From NCBI GenBank assembly GCA_021229015.1, contig CM037792.1, forward strand, positions 5,337,876 through 5,401,875: a stretch of DNA of 64,000 bases, given 5' to 3'. Each line of letters opens with the position of its first letter. Position 1 is the stretch's first letter. This stretch comes from Solen grandis (lineage: Eukaryota > Mollusca > Bivalvia > Adapedonta > Solenidae). Both the position numbers and the translations under genes were made by a program. This document shows, in pieces, positions 12,077-22,767 of the stretch. A model generated the notes under the pieces. It was not told where the DNA came from, ran no database searches, and saw nothing but the letters and a program-made list of their open reading frames with translations.

Positions 12077-12342
12077 CGGGAAACTGGATACCGGTTCATA
12101 GACTTACCTCATGACGAGTTGGGAACCAGTATATTCAGGGCTCTTCCACTTCCGGGTCATCATTTGAACATGGCCGATTTGGTAAACAATTGAATGATCG
12201 CGAAGGAAATCTGCCGACGGGATGCGACTAGGTTTATGTACAACTTGGTGACCGGAGGTAATTGTTCGTGGAAAAGTTTCTGCATGCGATTTTTCAGTTC
12301 TTGTTCATTTAAATGGTTTATTGCATGCATGTTGTCAGCAAA
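12077..12342. repeat. Right terminal inverted repeat (266 bp)
   Basis: Mirror of 1899-2164 with one mismatch. Read on the minus strand it carries the same short ATG exon (12163-12108) and the same donor, GAG|GTAAGT. The helicase ATG (12047) follows its inner edge by 30 bp, in a 60-nt stretch after the donor. The unspliced transcript would serve the helicase, whereas the spliced form could feed the PHD exon at 6847. Confidence 0.9.
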
Positions 12343-13159
12343 TCTTGGTCGATTCTATTGATTCGAGAGAGTCAGATCGCATACGAGTAAGGTTTTTGTC
12401 ATGTTTCAAGCGTTGTGACCGGGCCATTTCATACAAAAATGCCTGGTGCATGTGATATTTGGCAAGATAAATCATTTACGCATCGATTCATGCTGAATTT
12501 ATAAAAATCGGTGCATATTTGACGTCGTAATGGGCCAAAAAGCGGAGCGATGTATGGCCAAGTTACGCAAGAGTTGGCCAACTTTCTATTGGTAGAGAAT
12601 AGGAGTATATTTTTTTTTATATGGGACATTGCGCCGAACACCTGTGCCTGTGAGTAGAGAGGATGTCACACAAGGTTAAATTGAAATCAGTGGAGGGGGC
12701 ACAGAGGAGTGCAATTGGTGATACTTTTCAGGATGATTGACAGCATCTCACCCCATAAATAATACACTTGTCAAATATAGTCATCCTGTTTATCTGGAAC
12801 ATATTGCACCTTACTGAGGTTGAGTTTATGTGCTGATAAGAACACCAAGACACCATACTCCTCTGTCCCCCACCCCCCTCCAAGTTTTGGGATTATGATA
12901 GAATGGGATAAATAAAACTTAAGTTTCCCAAACAAAGTTTTTTTGTTTTTTTTCTCCATTTCTTTTTCTTATTCTTCTTTCTCACACCGGCAACTTTGTA
13001 TGGGCCATATCTTGAAGACCGCTAGGCCTATCTTTTCAAAACTTCACACGCTTAGAGTCCTCAATGAGTAGTGTTGCCTCCCTGCCCCTCCACCTGAATT
13101 TTACTTACGACCTTATATCTGAATATCAGATCCCCATCCCTTAACCATATGTACTCTTG
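12343..13159. other. No gene recognised
   Basis: Flank of the large transposon: AT-rich sequence with T runs near 12610 and 12945 and a C-rich stretch near 12868-12880. The stretch 12985-13060 (tgggccatatcttgaagaccgc in outline) resembles the dispersed 'Fg-gene-like' repeats of this genome. No coding signal is seen. Confidence 0.4.
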
Positions 13160-13330
13160 TTCCTTATAAGGAGATGAATTGAATGCACGGAGGCATCCTG
13201 GTAGAACCACCAACCTACTGCAAGCCAGCTGGAAGGCCTCCTCACATGAAAATCCGAATGACCATGCTGTGATTGGCTGAGTGAGTGCTAAAGACAGCGA
13301 CTTTACCCTCTCAGCTACGGAGGCCCCTCT
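13160..13330 (-). repeat. SINE family 1, reverse orientation
   Basis: The reverse complement reads ggggcctccgtagctgagag, then gtaaagtcgctg, catgtgaggaggccttccag and ggttggtggttctacc, matching the copy at 21448-21695. The 3' part after gcctccgtgcattc diverges. Confidence 0.75.
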
Positions 13331-14111
13331 CTTTTTTTTTTTCATCTCTCTTCCTGATATTAATTTTTAAAAGAAGTTAAACAATAAAGGACTTGATAAC
13401 ACAAAGTAACTAGAATAAAGCTAAAATTTTGCACATCTTTGCTGTAATGATTCCTGAGTGATTATAATTGGCTGTATTTCCTTGATTGGTTTGGATATTG
13501 AGTGACATCTCTCTGATTACAGTAGAACCCCTTTAAACCAGACAAGGCTGGGGACAACATAAATTTCCAGTTAGGAGTGGTTTTGACCTTTTTCATGTCT
13601 ATACATATATACATGAAAATGTAATATGTGTGCCTAAATAATGATAAATTAGGTCAAGATTCATATTAAAAGTCGCTTTCTTTTCTCAGTTCTCCACTTT
13701 TATTTAGAGAACAATTTATTAGTTTTGAAAAATATATATGTTTTGGAGCAGTTTCAGAGTCTCTGATTAACTTAATGTTCTTCTACCTTTTGCTGGAGGT
13801 CTGTTGAAGGTTTAGACTTAACTGATAAATCACAAAATAAATGCTTCCAATCATCTGTGTAAATTAATCAGTGGAGTCATTTTTCCATTCATCAAAGATC
13901 ATAAATGTACTGGTTTATTTACCTGTCAATTACAATCCTGTCCTTAAGTTTCACAGTTACACTTTCAGTTAAGACTTACCAAAATGCATGAACTAATGCC
14001 TCTCATGTTTACTTCGTGACTCAATGCTTATTTCAATACTGATTGTCAGATTTTAGTTGTTTTTATCATACCCATAATCGGTCCTGTCTGAAATGGCTTG
14101 ATGTATTTTTA

Positions 14112-15156
14112 ATCCCCCGCCGCGAAGCGGGAGGGGGGTTATAGGAATGCCCTTCGTCCGTCCGTCCGTCAGTCCGTCAGTGTGTCCGAAACATTTTTGT
14201 GTCCGCTCCATATCTCATGAACGCTTGGACACATTTTCTTCAAACTCGGCTAAAGTGTTAACCTCATTGAGCTGATGTGCAGAAGGCATGAGGCGGTCAC
14301 GCTGGCTCAAGGTCAAGGTCATACTTGAAGGTCAAATGTTATTTTCGTGTCCGCTCCATATCTCATGAATGCTTGGACACATTTCCTTCAAACTCGGCTA
14401 AAATGTTAACCTCATTGAGCTGATGTGCAGAAGGCATGAGGCGGTCTTGAGCTGATGTGCAGAAGGCATGAGCGGTCACGCTGGTCAAGGTCAAGGTCAT
14501 ACTTGAAGGTCAAATGTTATTTTCGTGTCCGCTCCATATCTCATGAACGCTTGGACACATTTTCTTCAAACTCGGCTAAAATGTTAACCTCATTGAGCTG
14601 ATGTGCAGAAGGCATGAGGCGGTCACGCTGGCTCAAGGTCAAGGTCATCCTTGAAGGTCAAATGTTATTTTCGTGTCCGCTCCATATCTCATGAACACTT
14701 GGACACAATTTCTTCAAACTCGGCTAAAATGTTAACCTCATTGAGCTGATGTGCAGAAGGCATGAGGCGGTCACGCTGGCTCAAGGTCAAGGTCATCCTT
14801 GAAGGTCAAATGTTTAAGCCTCCACTTTTTCATGTCATCTCGATATCTCGTGTCATGTTCACAATCATACAAATTATGTCATGATATATAAAGTTTTTAA
14901 TTGAGTTACACATGTATTTTGTGGTTACCTAACACATCCTATACTTTATTGATGTTCACTTTTTGTACTGTTTCCCATGTAAAACTTGTCAGTAAACTTT
15001 TAATATATGTGCCTCCGAATTCTGAGATTCATACATAACTCCGGAAAGTTAAATTGTCTTAAACTGATCTTCTATGTCTGCTACAACCATGCCAGGTTAA
15101 GGTGAACATAATCCTATGACCAAACAAATTCTAATATTTGGCCAGCGGCGGGGGAT
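14112..15156. mobile_element. Element with 12-bp GC-rich inverted ends and internal tandem repeats
   Basis: The ends atcccccgccgc (14112-14123) and gcggcgggggat (15145-15156) are perfect inverted repeats. Just inside the left end is a small hairpin (cccgc/gcggg) and a (gtcc)n-type run. Four copies of a unit of about 148 bp follow. The typical exit sequence ctgtcctttggactgccttgtt lies just past the right end. No coding is seen. Confidence 0.6.
14198..14815. repeat. Tandem repeat, about 148-bp unit, four copies
   Basis: The anchor 'gtgtccgctccatatctcatg' recurs at about 14200, 14346, 14524 and 14672. The second unit is longer because gagctgatgtgcagaaggc and its surroundings are duplicated inside it. 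Confidence 0.8.
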
Positions 15157-15503
15157 ATAGCTGTCCTTTGGACTGCCTTGTTCACACCTGTGTTGATCAC
15201 ACAATGCACCAACAGCAGTGAATCGGTACAATTTATTTGTCTCTGGCAGTTTGGTGTTTCTAATTTGTGTACCGTATATTGGACGGATGTCAGATCCCAG
15301 AGACTTGTCCGGTTTCCAGGGTTATATTTCCGTTGCTATAAATGTGTAAATAAAAACTCATCTGGTTTCTGGAATGCATGGTTTCTGGTGTACAGATTTT
15401 ACGATCATATGAAATAAAGAAGAGTGGAAAATGGGACTAAAACTTTTTCTGGTATAGAGGAAATTCTGGTACATTGGAGTTCCGGTTGGTAGGTGTTACA
15501 CTG

Positions 15504-15844
15504 TACTTTGCATTAATTACTGGTAGTGAGTTGAGTTTGTTTCCTAGGGCTTGAGTAAAATGTTTCTCCTAGGTAACAGTTGTATATATATCGTTGGCTG
15601 ATTTAAGAAAGATCCTTCAGTCTTGTTAGGGCTATTCAAAATTGTAGCCTGTTTCTCCCCGATGGAGTTCATTTGAATTCCAGGGGGAGCACAAGCTTAC
15701 AGTATCAAATTTGAATGCATATGTGCAAGGCTATTTAGGTTAAGAATTTCAAGCCTGTATGTGGTTTCATTTCTTCTAAGGATCAGTTTTCTCCCTCCAC
15801 TCTAGTTAAATAGTATAAAGAGCCTTTACTTCTTAAAATTAGAC
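15504..15844. other. No recognised feature
   Basis: Unique-looking AT-rich sequence between two repeat blocks. No coding or repeat signature that I can name. Confidence 0.4.
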
Positions 15845-17190
15845 TTTTTAGCTCACCTGAGCAAAACGTGCTCATGGTGAGCTTTTGTGATCGGCTTTTG
15901 TCTGTCGTGCGTGTGTGCGTGCATCCGTCGTCAACAATTTCTTTAAACAACATTTCCTTCTAAACTACTCACTGGATTTTTGTTACAATTACTTTGATTG
16001 GTCAAAAATCTAGGTCACAGGAGATAAAAATAGATTTTAAAAATTAAAATTTTAAAAATCTTCTCCGAAACCACAAGGCCTAGCCTTTTGATTTTTAGCT
16101 CACCTGAGCATAGCTTTTGGGATACTTGATTGTCCGTCGTCCGTCAACAATTTCGATGTTTACACACTAGAGGCCACAATTTTGATCCAGTCTTCCTTAA
16201 ACTTGTTCAGAATGTTTGTCTTGATGATATCTTGAACCCTTTCAAAAATGGGTCAGGTTGGAAAAAAATTTTTCACACTAGAGGCCACAATTTTGATCCA
16301 ATCTTCTTCAAACTTTGTCAGAATGTTTGTCTTGATGATATCTTGAACCCTTTTGAAAATGGGTCAGGTTGGATCAAAAAGTAGGTCAGTAGGTCAAATC
16401 TTAGAAAAATCTTGTTTACACACTAGAGGCTACAATTTTATCCAATCTTCTCAAACTTTGGTCAGAATGTTTTTTTGATGATATCTGAACCTTGAAAATG
16501 GGCCGGGCCGGACCGAAAAGTAGGTAAATAGGTCAAATCTTAGAAAAATCTTGTTTACACACTTAAGGTCACAGTTCAGGATTTATGTCCCTTTTAATGT
16601 TTAAATTTGTGTGTTAAAGCCATACTATCTCTCAGTCAAGTATGACTTCAAATTTTAACCACAGGCACTGTTAAATTTTAATGCTATAATTTAGTAACTT
16701 GTACAGGCAATGAAGGCATTTTTTTCAGGTGAGCGTCTTTAGGGCCATCTTGGCCCTCTTGTTGGTATGTAGCATGATCTTATGACTCTCTACCAAGATT
16801 GTTAAAATTATGACCCTGGGGTCAAAATTGGCCCCACCCTAGGGGTCACATAATTTTACATAGAGTTATAATAAGAAAACCTTAAAAATCTTCTTGTAAG
16901 AAAGTATAAGGCCTGTAGTTTAGATATTTGGTGTGTAGCATCATCTTATAGACACTTACCAAGATTGTGAAAATTATGGCCGTGGAGTAAAAATCTTGAG
17001 GGTGTTTCATCTATAAACCTACAAACTTTGATTCACAATTTAATTAACCTTCAGTGCTAATCTGTATTGTCTTAAGTGTTATCATACATTAGTTTTGTCA
17101 TACTTAGTCTTAAAATTTTTGGTTCTCATTTGAAGTAATTTCAGCACAATTTTAAGAATATGGCCCTCAATAAAAATCTGACTCTCTTGT
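15845..17190 (+). repeat. 'agctcacctgagc' repeat, outer copy, interrupted
   Basis: It starts tttttagctcacctgagc and runs to ggcctagccttttgattttt (about 16094). It resumes at ggtatgtagcatgatcttatg (about 16763), exactly as in the uninterrupted copy near 18760-18790. Its decayed end is near 17190. The gap is filled by a second family member. Confidence 0.75.
16096..16762 (+). mobile_element. Second 'agctcacctgagc' element nested in the first
   Basis: It begins agctcacctgagcatagc and ends gggccatcttggccctcttg. Both junctions are defined by the intact relative at 18.7 kb. Inside are about three copies of a roughly 125-bp unit (acactagaggccacaatttt). No target duplication beyond a few T residues is visible. 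Confidence 0.75.
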
Positions 17191-18465
17191 GTGTGTTACA
17201 GCAATATGTGGAGAATACATTATTTCTTATTTTTTTAATTTTGTCAGATCGTAAATAATTGCCAAATGCATGAATAATTAAATCGCTGCAACCATTTTTC
17301 AACCTTGTTCCTTAACACACAAAAAGCATATATTTAAATGATTTTATCAGATTTCATATCAATACATAATTATGCAAACTCATAAAAAATCTGTTTTAAT
17401 TATGAATCAAATGACCAAATTTCCCTTACTGTAAAGCATAATATTCTTTGCATTATTGTCATCTTTCCATACTTTTCCGACTTTATTTCTGTTTTCTCAG
17501 GAGTAGTTGTTTGATAGTTCAGTGTCAAATGTATGTTGAAAAAAATTTTGATTGTATCTTGCATCTGACAGCTTCTTGACATAATTGCTAACAACATGCT
17601 ACAAGATATTTCTTATGCTGTTTTCATGTTTTGTAACAGCATAAAACAATTGCATTCACTATATGTGTTATAAGATGTGATTTTACTGCTGTTACTGGAT
17701 GTTTTTTTTTTTTTTTTTTTTTTTTTTTTAGGATTCTAGTCCAGCTTGAATGTTAAATACTTTATTTTCAAGATGAAAATTTTGTTATTGTTTCTTATTT
17801 CTTAGTTTTAGATGTTTCTTTTTACATGTATGTAACATTTATTATAAGGGACCAAGATTTCAGTTCTAGGGAACCAAGATAATCTCCCAACATGAGTTTT
17901 AAAAATGGATTTTCAAAATTATGGATATCTTTTGTATTATCAGGATTTCAATATATGAAAAAAGACATGTGGTATGCACCAATTAAATAGTATTCACCTT
18001 ATATCATGATAAAAACATTGCTTTTGGTTATGTAAAATCTTACCAAAATAACATCATAATCAACACATTTCATTTGTTATTTAAAAAAAAAAAAAGTGTT
18101 ATATTCTTTACTTCTTTTACTGACCCATTAGATATGTCACCTATATCCATTTTTTTTCCCCAAATCATAGCCCTGGGGTGAAAAATGGCCCAACCCTATG
18201 ATCACATGTTTTACATAGAGTAATATAGGAAAAAAAAAATCTTCTTCTCTGCAACAATAAGGCCTAGAGCTTTGCTATTTTTTGTGTGTAGTGTGTACAA
18301 TGGCCCATGGGCCAAAATTAGACCTGCCAAAGTGGTCATGTTTTACGTACATAAAACTCTATCAGGATTTCTGTTTGTTAATGGACAGTTGCTTTACTGT
18401 TAAGTATGTTTAACAGGTTTATCCAGTTAGTGAAAATGTGAAGCATGTGGTGAATTGTTGACCTT
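17191..18465. other. AT-rich sequence with repeat remnants
   Basis: It contains a T run at 17701-17730, an A run near 18080, and remnants of the same repeat family (ggcccaaccc...tcacatgttttacatagag) at about 18170-18400. No gene is seen. Confidence 0.5.
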
Positions 18466-20013
18466 TTTAGCTCACATGAGCACAACGTGCTCAAGGTGAG
18501 CTTTTCTGATCGCCTTTTGTCCGGCGTCCGTCGTGCGTCCGTGCGTCCGTGCGTCCGGCGTCAACAATTGATTCAAACAACATCTCCTCCTAAACAGCTT
18601 GGCCAATTTGAAAAATATTTTGCAGGAATGTTCCTTAGATGAAGCTCTACTAAAGTTGTATAAATGGTTCTGGTCCATCGCATAATTAGGTCACAGGAGC
18701 TAAAAATAGATTTTAAAAATGAAAATTTAAAAAATCTTCTTCTCTGAAACCACAAGGCCTAGCCTTTTGATTTTTGGTATGTAGCATGATCTTATGACTC
18801 TCTACCAGGATTGTACAAATTATGACCCTGGGGTCAAAATTGGCCCCACCCCAGGGGTCACTTGATTTCACATAGGCTAATATAGGAAAAACTTGAAAAA
18901 ATCTTCTTTTCCGAAACCACAAGGCCTAACCTTTTGTTTTTGGCATCATCTTAGGGCCACTCCAAGATTGTACAAATCATAGCCCTATGGTGATAAATGA
19001 CCCCGCACCAGGGGTCACTTGTTTTACATAGAGTTATATAGAAAAATCTTAAAAAAATCTTCTTCTATGAATCCATAAGGCCTAGAGCTTAGATATTTGG
19101 TATGTAGCATCATCTTATGGGCCACTACCAAGATTGTACAAATCATAGCCCTGTGGTGATAAATGACCCCGCACCAGGGGTCACTTGTTTTACATAGAGT
19201 TATATAGAAAAATCTTAAAAAATCTTCTTCTATGAATCCATAAGGCCTAGAGCTTAGATATTTGGTATGAAGCATCATCTTATGGGCCACTACCAAGATT
19301 GTACAAATCATAGCCCAATGGTGATAAATGACCCCGCACCAGGGGTCACTTGTTTTACATAGAGTTATATAGGAAAATCTTAAAAAATCTTCTTCTATGA
19401 ATCCATAAGGCCTAGAGCTTAGATATTTGGTATGAAGCATCATCTTATGGGCCACTACCAAGATTGTACAAATCATAGCCCTATGGTGATAAATGACCCC
19501 GCACCAGGGGTCACTTGTTTTACATAGAGTTATATAGGAAAATCTTAAAAAATCTTCTTCCATGAATGCATAAGGCCTAGAGCTTAGATATTTGGTATGA
19601 AGCATCATCTTATGGGCCACTACCAAGATTGTACAAATCATAGCCCAATGGTGATAAATGACCCCACACCTGGGGTCACTTGTTTTACATAGAGTTAAAT
19701 AGGAAAATCTTAAAAAAATCTTCTTCTATGAATCAATAAGGCCTAGAGCTAAGATTTTTGGTATGTAGTAGCATCTAATGGTTCATTACAAAGATTTTCA
19801 AAGTCTTGGCCCTACGGTGATAAATGACCCTGCGCCCAAGTCTTCTCTGAAACCATATAGCCCATTGCTTAGATATTTGGTGTGTAGTATTGTCAGGGGT
19901 AAAATGTTTTAGATTAAGTTATATCAGAATCCTTGTCTGTTTAAAAACCTTGACATCAGTTGAAGCAATGGTACTCAGGTGAGCGATTCAGGGCCATCAT
20001 GGCCCTCTTGTTT
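18466..20013 (+). repeat. 'agctcacctgagc' repeat, long copy with tandem interior
   Basis: It starts tttttagctcacatgagc, followed by a run of (cgtccgtg) units, and ends ggtgagcgattcagggccatc...ggccctcttg. The interior expands into a roughly 165-bp tandem array (19014-19840). A short solo end of the same family lies at 20141-20180. Confidence 0.85.
19014..19840. repeat. Tandem array, 165-166-bp unit, five copies
   Basis: The anchor gtcacttgttttacatagag recurs at 19014, 19180, 19345, 19510 and 19675. Because 165 is a multiple of three, a minus-strand frame stays open across it (19641-19024). This is a by-product of the period, and I do not call it a gene. Confidence 0.9.
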
Positions 20014-20830
20014 ACATAAAATGAGCATGTTGTGTGCACTTGAACTAGGTATAAATAGAAATAAAATAGGGGGAGGAGTATCTTGAACATTTAAGAACCA
20101 TCCATTAACCTAAAACCCTTAAATAAGTTAAAGCAGTGTTACTCGGGTGAGCGATTTAGGGCCATCATGGCCCTCTTGTTTGTTTTTCCAATCATTTTTT
20201 TCCAGAGGTATCAAGCTTTCTTTTGATTTTGTGGACTCTCTTAGCTTATTGTTGAGGGAGCTGGGTTCAACTCCCAGGGAATCATTACATTCAGCTTGGT
20301 ATTCTATACAGTCTATATATACAACTTAAGTGAGATCTGTTGTACTAAGAGAAAACTAAAAAATAAAATAGAAAAAAAAAATCAAAATTTGATTAAAAAT
20401 GTGAAAAAAAAGTTGGGTTTTAGTGTTTGAGAAGAAACTTGTATATTTTACTCTGATCACTGCTAGCATATACGAGCAAGTGAATTTCCCCTTTTTCAGC
20501 TTACCTGGATACAGTCCTCTGAGAGCTAATGGAATGGGGTATGTCGTTTGGTGACGTCAAACTTTCTGTTTCTACACAATATTTGAATAATTTTGGGTAC
20601 ACATGTTTATCTCTCTATAAGATGAAGATCAAGTTGATTTTTGCCAAAATTTGTAAGTTTTTGACAAAGTTATGGCCCCTTTTCATTTTAGAATTTGCAA
20701 AAAACACCTTATCTGGAAAAGACTGACAAGATTTTAATAATTTTTGGTACACATGTTTATCTCGATAAAATGAAGGCCAAGTTCGATTTTGGGCAAATCC
20801 GTAAATTTTTACACAGTTATTGCCCCTTTT
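20014..20830. other. No gene; repeat ends and unique AT-rich sequence
   Basis: It includes the isolated repeat end at 20141-20180 and a pair of related segments around 20595-20700 and 20745-20825 (ggtacacatgtttatctc...tgccccttt) that look like repeat monomers. No coding is seen. Confidence 0.5.
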
Positions 20831-20998
20831 GAATCCCGGCAGGGTCATTCGGATTGTCATGTGAGGAAGCCTTCCAGCTGGCTTGCGGTAGGTTGGTGGT
20901 TCTACCCGGGGTCTGCCATCACCTGTTATTAGCTGGACGTCGCTTTATGACTGAAATACCGTTGAAGCGACGGTAAACTCAAAAAGTCTAGTCAAGTC
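20831..20998 (+). repeat. SINE family 1, 5'-truncated
   Basis: Reads gaatcccggcagggtcattc through gcggtaggttggtggttcta to cgacggtaaactcaaaaag, matching the fuller copy at 21448-21695 but lacking most of the tRNA-like head. Confidence 0.8.
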
Positions 20999-20999
20999 A

Positions 21000-22155
21000 A
21001 TGAAAAACCTGATTACTAGTCCCCTACCGGCTTTGCCAAAGGGCACTATAAGTTTGCACTCCGTCCATCAGTCCATCTGTCATACAAACATGTTTTCCAG
21101 GCTTTTCTTTCAAAATGCTTGCAGATATTCATCTAATATTTGGTATATGAGTTTACCACCGTGAGTTACAGATCAAGTATTGAGTAGCATTCCGGTCCAC
21201 TGATTTTTGAAAAAAATTGCAGGCCTTGGACTTAAAAAATTTCTTTAAACTCAACAAAATACTAACCCTAAAGGAAATTGATTTTTTTTTTATTCATGCA
21301 CCAGATTAGCTATTCAGGCTCATAGGAGTCTTAGGAGTTGATATTTAATGAAGCTTTGACTTCCCTTTATTTAATTTTACAATAAATTTCTGACTAGATA
21401 AGAACTTATTTACTATATACTTGAAAACTATACAAGATATTGACCAGGGCCTCTGTGGCCTAGAGGGTAAAGTCGCTGACTTTAACACTCACTCAGCCCC
21501 TCACCGCATGGGTTCGAATCCCGGCAGGGTCATTCAGATTTTCATGTGAGGAAACCTTCCAGCTGGCCTGCGGTAGGTCGGTGGTTCTACCCGGATGCCT
21601 CTGTGTATTCGGGGTCTTCTTCCACCTGTAATTAGCTGGACGTCGCTATATGACTGAAATACTGTCGAAGCGACGGTAAACTCAAATAGTCAAGTCAATA
21701 GTCAGGATATTGAATTCATGGAATCTTGACTGCAAGAACTATAACTCTCCCTTGCTTTTTGCAAGAATTATGGCCCTTTTACACTTAGAAAATAAAGAAA
21801 TTCTTGGTTAAGTTTTGTTTATGTCACCTTTTCCACATCAACTTAAAGGCTATTGTTTTGAAACTTGGAACACTTAGTCATCATCACCAGTTAATTCTAG
21901 GCTGCAAGAACTGTAACTTTATCTTGCTTTTGGCAAGAATTATGACCTTTTTATACTAAGAAAATAACAGATTTCTGGGTTTAGTTTAATGATAAGGTCA
22001 GACAGGATTACTTTTTGAAACAATGTAACTGAAGGAAATATCATAATTAAAGTGTCCAGGATCCTTAAAGAGATAAATGGAACAATGTGATTATTGTACA
22101 GTGACTAAAAATATCAGATGAGCGTCTGCATCATTGGCAGTGCTCTTGTTTTGTC
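21000..22155 (+). repeat. Dispersed repeat 'actagtcccctaccggc', split by a SINE
   Basis: It opens with tactagtcccctaccggctt and a (gtccatc)n run and closes with gagcgtctgcatcattggca...tgctcttgtttt, a plan like the other 'gcctcttgttt' repeats. A SINE family 1 copy interrupts it at 21448-21695. Confidence 0.65.
21448..21695 (+). repeat. SINE family 1, near-complete copy
   Basis: tRNA-like head with A-box-like tggcctagagggta and B box gggttcgaatccc, then the body catgtgaggaaaccttccag, gtcggtggttctacccgga and agctggacgtcgctatatga, and the end gaagcgacggtaaactca. It is the reference for the other family 1 copies. Confidence 0.85.
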
Positions 22156-22474
22156 TTAGCATTACTTCTTTACTATAACTATAGTCTTTATTTTTTACAT
22201 AGGCTTTCATTTGACATCAATTATTTGACATCTGACATGCTCAGATGGGGGCATAGTGTTTTTTTGAACACATCTTGTTTTCCATTCTTCCTGTATATAG
22301 AGAAAGATGTGAGTCGTGTATACTGGAATCTGCTTGTCTGTCCGTCTGTACATACAATCTTGTCCACTCTTCATCTCAAAAACCACAGGCTTGAATTTGA
22401 TGAAACATCACAGGATTGATCAGTATAAAGTATATATTGGTTGTAACTAGTCCTGGTTTCAGTTGTAAATAATA

Positions 22475-22640
22475 GTACTGGTATAGCTCCCTTGATTAGC
22501 GCTCAGCTTATAAGGGTAGTTCCAGGACTGGTTGGCCCAGAAGACCTGGGGACTATGGTGGTGCCGTGGGCAGGAATTGACCCAGCCCCAGATACTGCAC
22601 AGTGGCACTTAATGTCCATAAAAAAATTGAAAACATTGAA
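22475..22640 (+). repeat. SINE family 2 fragment
   Basis: The body aatagtactggtatagctcc, gcgctcagcttataagggta and gttccaggactggttggccc matches the copy at 1-220. The head and tail are lost. Confidence 0.7.
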
Positions 22641-22767
22641 CAAATTGAATCAAGCTTACAGTGTGTACCAATATGAAAATATATCAAATACAGCAAAAAT
22701 ACCACGGATACCAAAATTACCATATCAACCAACTTTCTCAAATGCAGTATTCTTTAAGTAATGCAAG

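Larger units (their letters stand above)
1899..12342. mobile_element. 10.44-kb P-superfamily-like DNA transposon carrying a PIF1-like helicase and a PHD protein
   Basis: The unit is defined by 266-bp inverted repeats at 1899-2164 and 12077-12342 that differ at one base. Inside lie a transposase (+, 7439-9821, with a TIR-encoded first exon), a PIF1-like helicase (-, 12047 to 9832) and a PHD-finger protein (-, 6847 to 5362). The transposase has P-element/THAP9 features: a short basic segment before an 'RRWS' motif, 'LPSPST', a D-D-E triad and a C-terminal 'ENVF...NPNA' block. The interior also carries a decayed TTAA-type MITE, SINE insertions near 6.9-7.3 kb and a tRNA-like SINE head at 10.2 kb. 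No clear 8-bp target duplication is visible: the left flank ends ggcgtgg and the right flank starts tcttggtc. The exact termini are therefore uncertain by some bases. Confidence 0.85.
13520..15503. mobile_element. Decayed TA-flanked (Tigger/pogo-like) element
   Basis: The left end CAGTAGAACCCCTTTAAACC and the right-end reverse complement CAGTGTAACACCTACCAACC are related imperfect inverted repeats, each followed outward by TA (13518-13519 and 15504-15505). The CAGTRGAACC type of end is typical of Tigger/pogo relatives. No transposase is legible. A second element occupies 14112-15156. Confidence 0.45.

Noticed and set aside
19024..19641. 205-codon minus-strand open frame
   Set aside because: It lies wholly within a 165-bp tandem array of a dispersed repeat; the openness follows from the period.
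14112..20013. CRISPR-like arrays
   Set aside because: The tandem units are long, contiguous and spacerless, in a eukaryotic genome.
22492..22761. 89-codon open frame
   Set aside because: It derives from a SINE family 2 body.
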